Source: Durusdinium trenchii (Eukaryota > Sar > Dinophyceae > Suessiales > Symbiodiniaceae). Taken from it: a stretch of 64,000 nt of DNA. The translations under genes and the position numbers were made by a program. Of the stretch, positions 33,062-41,378 are shown piece after piece. Position 1 is the stretch's first letter. Every line of letters starts with the position of its first letter. The stretch is taken from the NCBI GenBank assembly GCA_963970005.1, contig CAXAMN010001414.1, positions 231,992 through 295,991 on the forward strand, read 5' to 3'. Below the pieces are notes generated by a model. The model had not been told where the DNA came from and did not search any database. It was given only the letters and a program-made list of their open reading frames with translations.

Positions 33062-35115
33062 GACTCTTTCTGGCATGTGCAACCACTACTATTGCGATCT
33101 TTCAAGACCTCCTTGATTCTCTTTCGCGATGTACCGTTCTGCGCAAAAACACTTGACTGTTGGTCATCTCCCTCATTTGCAGCCTTTAGTGCTGCCAAAT
33201 GCTGAAAAGATAGATCTGCATCTTTTGGCCTCAACACATTCCGCCGACATACAGTAATTAACGAGGATTGCAAATTGAACACTCTTAGACTCTTAGTATG
33301 TTATTCTTTTGAAAGGTTCGGCCTTGATTGGCTGACAGAGCTTGTGCTGGAGCCCGTGTCTGAGCCTGCTTCTTCAGACTCACTTTGATCAGGTTCCCAC
33401 CGGCCAAGCGCGCACGGCTTTGGAGCTTTTGGTGGGGTCCGGCTCCGAGATGGGCAAACGCGCCACTTAACCATTGGCAAACCAAAGCTTTGGACAAAGT
33501 AGAAGTCGAACAACAGTGTAGATTGTTTGAGTCCACTTCAAGATCGTTTGAGTTGGCTGATTCTATATAATTGGAATTGCACTTCAACATGCTGATAAGT
33601 CAGCTTTCTTGTTCACTATTGTTATTTTGAACAAAGGTGCTGCGGGAAAAACACATGTATTTTTTAAGGGTAAGACTCGGGTAAGACTTCCTCTTGATAC
33701 ATGCAAGCGGAGCGGGGCACGCCTGAAGTGGAGTGCTTGAACTTGTCGTAATGACCTGATAGCAAGTCCACAAACTCTTCGGGTACTCGCAGGAGACTCA
33801 AGATCACCTTTCTCTTTGGACCATCGACTTTATACTTGCGCTGCACCAGCTTGTTGAACTCTGCAATGCACATGTTCAAAGCTGTTGGTGTTGGATGTGT
33901 CTTCCCGGTAGAGACTCTCAATTGCGCCATCGCCTTTTTGAATTGGCCCATCAATTCCAAGGCCGACGGCGCCTGTTTCTCTGAGGTCTCATGACCCACA
34001 CCTCAGCGGAAATTCCAAGTGCACACACATGGCATGACATATAGAACTCGTTCATATACTCGACTGCTCACCCGGTTCACATGCTCACGCACTCTCTCAT
34101 TGCATGCAAACAAACAGTCTAGTATGAAATAATCATTTGAGCCCTTGACGTAATGCATCATAGATGTACTTTGTTGGATCTGTTTGGTGCCGATACAAAG
34201 CCTTGAAGAATCTCAAAGACAGCAAAAGTGGTAACAACTCGGCTGAGTTGAGGTCGTCCTCTGGCCACTCCTTGCGCTGCAAAGATGAAACCAAACAGTG
34301 ATCAGAACGGAGACAGGTAGAAAGTAGGCAAAAACAACAAACATATTACTCTAAGACTATTTGCTACTCAAGATTCAAGCAGGTCAATCAGCCCAACAAT
34401 GCCCTGACATATCAAGCCTTTGGCAAATCCATCAATATATTGGATGGTGAAGTTGTCGACACGACGATCCGCACAATCTTGGAACTTCACTTGTAAGGGT
34501 TCGCGAAAAGGGTCGAAGTTGTTGAAGATGATAAACCGCATGTGCGTCTTCAACGTTGACATGTGTGGGAAGTCTAAGTTGGATTGCAAAAGAACAAACA
34601 TGGAAAGGATAGTTCCATAGTGTTCAAAGAAGTGTATATTAGACCATAAAAGAAAACACAAATCAATGATGGTAGGCCACATCCACTCTTTGCGTCTTTG
34701 CTGTAGTCAAGTTGATGAAGACCAACAAATAGCTCAGGTGCATCAGAGTTGGGGATGAGGGTCACCAAATCGGGACAACTTTGGGCTCCATCGCGTCCCC
34801 ACACAATTCGCTCGATGGCGCGAAGGAACGTGTTTGGTTCTGAGTACTTCTCTTGCAGCCAATCTCCAAGGTTCTTGTCCTCGGTGACCTGAGTGAAGCG
34901 GAAGTGAAGGTAAAATGAAGCTGGAGGTGTTCAAGACAAACCCCAGGTCCTAAGGACTGAACCTTGAGAAAGGCTTCCCAAATCAACTCCCGGGCATTGG
35001 GTTGTGATGCTGAACCAACATCTTCTTTCATAAGTTTCTCATCTTTGATGTCCTCTTCCTTTTTGGTATCCATGGCCCAGGTCAGTGACGCCTCTTCAGC
35101 GCCACTACAGGCCAC
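33062..35115 (-). CDS. Minus-strand exon series between methyltransferase and DUF7869 exons
   Basis: Exon-like blocks in order: 34935-35110 (ARELIWEAFLKVQSL), 34735-34888 (EDKNLGDWLQEKYSEPNTFL, ...PNSDAPELFVGLHQLD), 34383-34600 (MSTLKTHMRFIIFNNFDPFR, ...VDNFTIQYIDGFAKGLICQG), 34146-34279 (KEWPEDDLNSAELLPLLLSL), 34060-34140 (DYFILDCLFACNERVREHV), 33670-33990 (KTHPTPTALNMCIAEFNKLV, ...VILSLLRVPEEFVDLLSGHY), 33310-33500 (Ser/Glu-rich) and 33062-33240 (LSFQHLAALKAANEGDD, ...CTCQKES, TAG at 33059). No family recognised. Likely part of one large transcript with the methyltransferase upstream, the DUF7869 part downstream, or both. Confidence 0.5.
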
Positions 35116-35531
35116 GCAAGGCTTGGAACCGACTGCGTTGAAGCCACGAAGACAATTGAGAGAGAGAGAGAGAAAGTGAAAAACACATGAGAGACTACAT
35201 CAAGTCTTGAAGCTCTGAAAGATAACACTTGGCAGGACCACGTAGAAGGATTGCAGGCTCAAGCTGCCTCACACAGTTTTCCCAACTAAACCTTTTTGTT
35301 GTCAGGTGAGAGGGCAGAGTGCACTGAGCATGAGGCTGAAAGCGTTGGGCCGATCTAATTCAGCGAAGCTCCTGGAACCCCATGCAAATCACCAGCTGCA
35401 AAAACTTAAAGCAACAGTCCTTCTCCACTGCTGCGCAAAAGCGGTTCAGCACCCCAATGTCACAGGCCTGTGCATGATTGAACCCCAGGAACCTCAAGGC
35501 TGCTTGAAGGTTCACCTCTAATTTCACTTGC

Positions 35532-35741
35532 CTTGAAGGCGATCAACCAAGCAGCGGCCATGCTTCTCAAGTGCATTGCATTGCCAGCAAGATCATTGAT
35601 ATCCTGCAGGGGCTGCAACAAACGAAAACTGACAACCTTTTTTTGTTGGAGTGGATGGAGATCCTGCTCGCTCAATTTGTTGAACTGGAGCCGATGAACG
35701 GGGAACCCTTGCAGCATCATTTTCTCATATTTTCTCAATAC
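35532..35741 (-). CDS. Methyltransferase exon with motifs IX and X
   Basis: After TTGCAG reads VLRKYEKMMLQGFPVHRLQF ... DLAGNAMHLRSMAAAWLIAF, ending before GCAAGT (GC donor). QGFP and GNAM are the usual end motifs. A 60-bp in-frame segment between LSEQ and DINDLAGNAM starts and ends with the same GCAGGAT heptamer and may itself be an intron. Confidence 0.8.
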
Positions 35742-37985
35742 CTGCAATGCAGTGAAAAAGGATTTTGTCTCACATAGTAGACAGTCACAGTGCAGTGACT
35801 AATGCTGCAGCGGAGGAAAAAAGTTGCCCACCAGTCAGTGGGCGGCGTGAATGCCGAAGCCAGTAGCGGCCTTTTGGCCTGATGAAACTCTCAAAGACTA
35901 GTTGTCAGCAGTGTTAACTGCTGAGGGCCGTACGTAACGACTGGGAACGGGTCATCAAAGCTGAGAAGTGTAGGCATTCGGCCAAGAGTTTGGCTGATGT
36001 CCAAGCATACCCACTTGGACTTGGTTTGGGTCATGATAGCCATTGCCTGCACATGAATGAGCACTTCCAAATTGTATGATTTGTGGTGTTTCAAGCCTGT
36101 GTGCAACGTTCAGTAAGTCCGCACGTTCGGGGCCCACCATAGGCAATCAGATTCCTGTGCACCTTCTGCATGTTCACCTGACCACAAATTGTAAGTGCAC
36201 ATGTCACGACTCTTGACAGTCAGTCATGGCACCTTATGGTGTTTCATGAACTGCCAATGAGTAGTGCGCCACTTCGGTTGTTTCTTGGAAGGCCTTGTGA
36301 GCGAGAGTTTGACTGGGCACACTTTGATTTACAAGTCAAACCTGCTGCAAACATTGTATGACTTCAAGTTCATGCCCTCCAACTTTTTCTCCTTGGCCTG
36401 CAGCAAATCACACACAAGCATATACTTTAATTTTCCAGTACAGTATTCTCAACATGGGTACGACGAACCTCCAACCGTTGCTTGATGAGTTTGATATCCT
36501 TGCTCGCATCGTCCAGCATGAAGGTCGACCTCGCAGGCTTGCATGGTTAAGTAAAACCAATGAAAGGTCAAGAGATTGAGGACCTGACCATGGTATGTGT
36601 TTTCTTTGGCTCTTCTTCAACAAATCCAATGTCGTTTTGGCGGATTGGTCCAAATCTGTGGTTGCCAATGCATCCCGGCGAATCATTACAAAGTAGATCC
36701 GCTGTCTTGAAATGTTGACGCCCAGGTCCATCCTCAGACACTGAACCCTTGCCCGGCCGTGAATGCAACAATCAATTAAATGTCACCGTGTAAATCAGAC
36801 ATGCGTCGGGTCTATCACTGGTAACGTGAGTTCATAATCGCCACATTTTCCCAGCTCCTCCTTCACCTCATCGATGACTGGCAAGATTCCTGGTACATTC
36901 TCCAGGAGGACAACCTGAGAGTTGGAAAGCGCAGAAATGTGTACAGTTTAAACAGGTACAAGGTGTCTAGCGAATAAAGGACACTGAATCCCTGTAAGCA
37001 GAAGAGGCACCAAAGGTTGAATGTCGCGAATGGTGTCCCGAACTTTGTAAAACTGGCGTGCTTCAATATCGTTGAGCCAATCTGTGTGAACTCTCAGAGG
37101 GGAAAAGGCTTTGCACGGGAAGCCGGCTGTGTAGAGCACCACCTGTCAGTGAGCAATGGGATCAATGAGATCAATTGAGTTGAGATTAGACACGAACTCT
37201 GGTTTTGACTGGCCACCAAGCCTTGTTGCGCAAATGGCTGGCATCCCGTGTGAAGAGGTCATCTTGCACCCTCAGCCAAGACATTAGAAAGCAAGTTGGC
37301 TGGCCAAACAAACGCATTTGAGGACATAGCGGGACATGTGGCCAGTTCTCCCGAATGAACGTCTGCGGGCCTTTTCCTTTGTCACAGGCAGACCTCAAAC
37401 ACTTTCGCAGAACTATACCACTCTGTGACTCTGTCTCTGAAATACTATGAATTTGTATGCCGCAAGGGCGCAAATGTTTGACTTGATCAAGAATGCCTGC
37501 CCCCTTCAGCAACATCTCCAAACTCAAGAGCGGGGCTTCTGCTCCAGAGCCTTGGTGATATGAAAAATCTGAAAGGAAGCAAACCAGTGTCAAAAAAGGT
37601 AGGAAATGGGCAGTCGGTCATGATCGTGAGCGGTGCCCTGAGTGGCCCGAGTAGCTCCTCCAAGCCTCATTGTGGAAAGAAAATTGGGGTGCAAATATAC
37701 TGAAACCTGCTGGGGCGCTAACGTGCTGCTGAAGCAAAAGAGGTGCCAAACTCCAATGCAGCTATTTGCTGCTTGGAGAGCTGCACATGTCTACACATCC
37801 TCAAAAATGGATTGAATAAAACACAACCTTACAGTGAAGGGTTGAATAAGGTCCAAACTCGATGTCGCTGTCACTGGATGAAGTCTCTGAGAGGGACTCA
37901 CAGTGACTTGAGGGGCTCTGTGGCCAATGCAGTAGCACGGGCATTTGAGAAACGGCTGCAGAATGGACACCCGGTTCCCAAATAG
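35532..37985 (-). CDS. C5-cytosine DNA methyltransferase gene
   Basis: Minus-strand exons carry the canonical motifs in order: motif I region GSGAEAPLLSLEML and motif II-like ISETES (37198-37550), motif IV AGFPCKAFSPLR with catalytic Cys (37011-37142), motif VI LLENVPGI (36805-36914), motif VIII NISRQRIYFVMIRRD (about 36589-36732), further small exons near 36447-36545 and 36355-36405, a segment WVCLDISQTLGRMPTLL (35922-36046), then motif IX/X MLQGFP ... LAGNAMHLRSMAAAW (35532-35741). An acidic exon SETSSSDSDIEFGPYSTLH (37855-37985) lies upstream. Phases match across the I/IV, IV/VI and VI/VIII introns (the first only 55 bp), so the gene looks functional. It would transfer methyl from S-adenosylmethionine to C5 of cytosine in DNA. 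The N-terminus and any targeting domain are not identified. Confidence 0.8.
36805..36914 (-). CDS. Methyltransferase exon with motif VI (ENV)
   Basis: Starts after CTCTCAG and reads VVLLENVPGILPVIDEVKEE, then LGKCGDYELTLPVIDPT. The Glu of ENV contacts the target cytosine. Ends in phase 2 before GCATGT (GC donor) and joins G ATG GAC at 36732 with the frame kept. Confidence 0.8.
37011..37142 (-). CDS. Methyltransferase exon with motif IV (PC loop)
   Basis: Begins after CTGACAG and reads VVLYTAGFPCKAFSPLRVHT, then DWLNDIEARQFYKVRDTIRD. Cys of PC is the nucleophile attacking C6 of cytosine. Most family members have PCQ; here it is PCK. Ends at phase 0 (TTG) before GTGCCT. Confidence 0.8.
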
Positions 37986-38571
37986 AAAACATCCAGTTCC
38001 CAGTGGAATTGCTTATAGGTGTCTCCCTATTTTCATGTACGCCAAAAGGCATAAGACTGACGGTGCAAAGGGTCGGCCATCAAAATCAAACATTGACCCA
38101 CCTACACTCTTGATTCATCAATCGCCCTATATAAAGAGGAGTTCAAATCCAAATGGCATGGTTCAGAAACAGAATGAATCATAGAATTAGCGATCTTTTG
38201 GATATGTTTTTGGCAGTACGAACGGCGAAGGGTAAGATTCCGTCAATGCTGTCCCTCAGACAATGCTGGAAGTGGATCAGAAGCACCGGGAATACCATCT
38301 GCATGTCTCCTTGGTGGGTTCTGTGGGCCGGCTCCTATCATCATCATCCTTTGGAGGGATGTTACACGCCCCCGAAAGAGTGGAAATGGATGAATGGTCC
38401 TTATTTTCGGATGACCACTTCTTTGTATGGTGCATGTGCCATATATGGTCGAAGCCAGTCGCATGTTTTGTGGAATGAGCGGCCATCGCTCGGGCTGAAG
38501 TGTCCGAATACCAAACAGGTGGTGAACTGATTTCCCAGAGTGTCTCTATCCTTCTCCCACCCATTCACTCC

Positions 38572-38713
38572 AGGAGATCTGCCTTCGCAGCTGCCTGGCG
38601 CGAGGCAGCCTGGCACCCAGCGCCTCCATTGCCACTGGCGGCGGCGAAGCTGGCCGCCGCCCAAGTGCCAGACATGAGCGCCGTGATGGCCTTGGGAGGT
38701 GCGAAGCGCGCCA
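38572..38713 (+). CDS. Candidate GC-rich exon, strand and frame uncertain
   Basis: Follows CACTCCAG and closes before GTGAAG. Several frames on both strands are open, e.g. plus EICLRSCLARGSLAPSASIA or AFAAAWREAAWHPAPPL. It could be a first exon of the plus-strand gene. Confidence 0.3.
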
Positions 38714-38727
38714 TGAGTGAAGCCAGT

Positions 38728-38786
38728 CCCTATAGGATCTGACGCTCCAAGTCGTATCCTCCGGTTCGGTGCGACTGGACCCTATA
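38728..38786. repeat. Fragment of palindromic repeat family
   Basis: TCCCTATAGGATC...GGTTCGGTGCGACTGGACCC, sharing GGTTCGGTxCGACTGGA with 54804-54894. Confidence 0.5.
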
Positions 38787-38908
38787 CCACCCCTGGTCGT
38801 CCCCCGGTCGTCCCACCGAACCGAAAGGAGAGACGATATGCGACGATCACGAAGGACAGAGGTCCGAATAAGCCGTCCTTATCGTGTTCATCGCGCTCGT
38901 TTTTTCAG

Positions 38909-39006
38909 CGCCGGTTCTGTTAGAGCAGAACACGGGTGTGACCGTCACAAAGGTGTCCATGGAACTCAAGGTGTCCATGATTGCTCTTGAGAAGCTTGTA
39001 TTCAAG
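38909..39006 (+). CDS. Plus-strand gene upstream of copia, exon 1 seen
   Basis: After TTTTTCAG reads PVLLEQNTGVTVTKVSMELK, then VSMIALEKLVFK, ending at phase 0 before GTGCCG. Amphipathic helical character. No family recognised. It may be an N-terminal exon of the Kelch protein further right. Confidence 0.5.
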
Positions 39007-39212
39007 GTGCCGGGCTGCTGTCCTTTTGGCGTCTTATAAGGTGTCCGAATTGGAACTGAAGCGTAACATTCGACGAGTTGCCCCAACATCGACGACACAT
39101 GACGTTCAAAAGGGTGCGGTGGATGTCACCTCACCCGTCACCCTACCCGTCTCCCCCATTCAACTGGCACCACTGGCACCACTGTTCATCCCACGTCCTT
39201 TTGGCTCCACAG

Positions 39213-39314
39213 GTGCTGATGCCACAGGCTGCTCGCTGGATGCGGTCCATGTCACTTCGACTTCACGAAGCAGCTGCGAGATTGACTGACGCCAGTTACC
39301 ATCGAGCAAGTCCG
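39213..39314 (+). CDS. Plus-strand gene upstream of copia, exon 2 seen
   Basis: After CTCCACAG reads VLMPQAARWMRSMSLRLHEA, then AARLTDASYHRASP, up to GTGGGT. A nearby GT (GTCCGG at 39310) would give the phase needed by the following exon. Helical, basic; unknown function. Confidence 0.5.
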
Positions 39315-39410
39315 GTGGGTCGACCTCCATATATAGTCCTTCTTAATAGGCTGGTCTCCAACATGGCATGACTACTTGCCCATTGGAAGGTGTGCCTCCG
39401 TGGGTTCAAG

Positions 39411-39485
39411 GACAAAATACCATCTACCAGCACCGAAAGCAACTGGTCTCCGACATGGAGGCCTTTGTAGACTTACAAGTCGCAG
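39411..39485 (+). CDS. Plus-strand gene upstream of copia, exon 3 seen
   Basis: After GGTTCAAG reads QNTIYQHRKQLVSDMEAFVD, then LQVA, ending at G before GTGGTA. Predicted helical. The copia element begins 200 bp downstream in what would be the following intron. Confidence 0.5.
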
Positions 39486-39679
39486 GTGGTATCGATAATA
39501 TATGATTATTTCTTATATATAATTCTTTGAATCTCGTAGAACTCTAGTATACTTCGTGGTGTGAAACCATTTTGATAAATTTTGATAAATGTTTTCTTTG
39601 CTGGGTTAGTAGGCAGAGTTATATACTATAGTAGGAATTGAGCAATTTTGCCAGAAACATGATGCATCGATGAATGTTT

Positions 39680-39684
39680 CTTTG
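39680..39684. repeat. Target-site duplication, left copy
   Basis: CTTTG immediately before the left LTR, identical to 47636-47640 after the right LTR. A 5-bp duplication is standard for copia integrases. Confidence 0.9.
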
Positions 39685-39846
39685 TGTGAATCGCTCGCTG
39701 AGCGATCAGGTTTGAACCAACTCGTACCGCCCTTAGCTGGGTGGGCTCAAAGCTTGAGGAAAACCGGCGCGTGTTTGCGGTTCGTTCCGCTTCGACCTCG
39801 CTTTCACTTGGTTCGGGACTTCGTTTGCCTGGACGCTGTTTCTACA
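39685..39846 (+). repeat. 5' LTR
   Basis: 162 bp, TG...CA ends, 161/162 identical to the 3' LTR at 47474-47635. Short for a copia LTR. Contains the palindrome TCGCTCGCTGAGCGA near its start. Confidence 0.95.
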
Positions 39847-39847
39847 T

Positions 39848-39860
39848 TGGTAGCGGAGCC
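39848..39860 (+). other. Primer-binding site
   Basis: TGGTAGCGGAGCC, one base after the 5' LTR. The TGGTAxCxGAG pattern is complementary to initiator-Met tRNA 3' ends, the common copia primer. Confidence 0.75.
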
Positions 39861-40037
39861 CTGTGAAGGGGCTCCGCTGCGCACTTCGCGACGACGAGCC
39901 GAAGGTCCGGGATAAGACCAGGGTCACGGACGGTTCGAAGAGCTCTTTGTGTTTGCCTCCACCTTTGCTTGGTTTCGTGCACTGGCTACCTGAACACCCC
40001 AGCCACCAAGCAGGTGATTGAAGAGCTCTATCCTACC

Positions 40038-41366
40038 ATGCCGCCTCCGAAGAAGACTGAGACCCAGGCACCCTCCGGCTCACGAGACGGTGGAGGAAGC
40101 TACACAGACCTGAGGGATAGCTATGTCCCCACCTTCTCAGGCCAACCGGCCGACTACAAAGAATGGCGCCAGCGGATCCATCTCTATCATCGAAAGATGA
40201 TGCTCACCAAGAGAGGCAATGAGTCCGTCCTGAACATCATTGGATCTTTCCAAGGAGTTACCTGGCGACTTTTCCAGGACTGGAGCCTCGAGGAGCTGGA
40301 GAAGGAGTCATCCTTCGACCGCATCATTGCTACGTTGGATGCGAACTTCCAATACGATGCCCGAGTTCAGTTGCCCAACGACTTTGAGGGCTACTTCAAC
40401 CTGCTCCAACGTACAAGCGGCCAGACTCTGTTGATGTTCGTGGCCGACCACGAAGAGGCTTACAGGAAGCTCCAACAACACAAGGTCGAACTTCCGGCCT
40501 CAGTTCAGGGCTGGCACTTGTTGCGACGTGCCTCCATCTCCAAGGAGCAACGACAGATGGTGACGCTGAAGGCCCCGAGTTTGGAAAAGAAAGATGTGAT
40601 AGAGGCCCTCTACTTGCTGCTCGGTCAAGACTACAAGGGAGGAACCTGGCCGATGGAGCGCAAGCGATTTGGCTTTGCACCATGGCGCAACAACCGTGCC
40701 TACATGGCCGACGACTATGACGATGAAGAGCCATGGGAGTCAGATTACTATGAAGGTGATTGGACTGAAGAACTCACCTACGCCTCCTACGAGGACTATG
40801 ACTACGAGCCTGAGGAGCCCGACGAATTTGACAATGAAGCAGGCTACTATGGTGAAGAACAGTGGCCTGATCCCGATGCCGAGCCTGTCAGCCCTCAACA
40901 CATGGCTGAAGAGTACGACCACGCCTTTGCCTCGTACACAGATGCTCGGAAACGGTTCCAAGAGCTGAAGATGGCCAGAGGATATCTTCCAGTGGTAGCT
41001 TTGACCGATGGCTCACAAGCTCCTGTGTCTCCCGCATCCAATGCTACATCATCACCTTCCTCTTGGCGCTCAAAAGGGAAGGGGAAGGGAGGCACCAAGT
41101 CTGGCAAGTCCAAAGCCAAGACGACAATTCGCTACCCACCTCAAGGTGCTGGCAAAGCAGATCCCAAAGGAAGAGCTCGTGCAGCACTCACTTGCCTGAG
41201 GTGTGGCCAACCTGGTCATTGGGCGGCCAACTGCCCACAAGGTTCAAGCAGCTCAGCCTCCAAGGCTGGAACGAAGAGGCCCGCTCCTACGGAAGGCATG
41301 GCATTTGCAGCTCAACCCGAGGAACTTGCTCTCCTCACCTTCCAAGACGCCAACGGCTTGGAGTGA
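40038..41366 (+). CDS. gag: Gag polyprotein
   Basis: The first ATG in the open frame is at 40038 (MPPPKKTETQAP); the frame is open further upstream without an ATG. The capsid part has FSGQPADYKEWRQRIHLYH, typical of UBN2/retrotran_gag-like copia capsids. A very acidic Tyr/Asp/Glu region spans 40699-40920. A Lys/Gly/Ser basic stretch and a CCHC zinc knuckle CLRCGQPGHWAANC (41193-41234) for RNA binding come next. It ends at TGA 41364-41366. Pol continues in the same frame 12 bases later, so either the TGA is read through or it is a point mutation (TGG to TGA would restore a fused gag-pol). Confidence 0.9.
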   Translation: MPPPKKTETQAPSGSRDGGGSYTDLRDSYVPTFSGQPADYKEWRQRIHLYHRKMMLTKRGNESVLNIIGSFQGVTWRLFQDWSLEELEKESSFDRIIATLDANFQYDARVQLPNDFEGYFNLLQRTSGQTLLMFVADHEEAYRKLQQHKVELPASVQGWHLLRRASISKEQRQMVTLKAPSLEKKDVIEALYLLLGQDYKGGTWPMERKRFGFAPWRNNRAYMADDYDDEEPWESDYYEGDWTEELTYASYEDYDYEPEEPDEFDNEAGYYGEEQWPDPDAEPVSPQHMAEEYDHAFASYTDARKRFQELKMARGYLPVVALTDGSQAPVSPASNATSSPSSWRSKGKGKGGTKSGKSKAKTTIRYPPQGAGKADPKGRARAALTCLRCGQPGHWAANCPQGSSSSASKAGTKRPAPTEGMAFAAQPEELALLTFQDANGLE

Positions 41367-41378
41367 CCTGACTGCGCT

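Larger units (their letters stand above)
37986..38908. other. Divergent region between minus- and plus-strand gene sets
   Basis: Transcription runs left (methyltransferase) and right (38909 exon onward) from here, so this is a strand-switch region. It holds a GC-rich candidate exon (38572-38713) and part of a palindromic repeat (38728-38786). No promoter motif recognised. Confidence 0.45.

Noticed and set aside
38153..38530. Open plus-strand frame of 125 codons (and a 95-codon minus one)
   Set aside because: Trp/His-rich on plus, Lys/Ser-rich on minus; no exon borders or motifs that decide. It lies in the strand-switch region.
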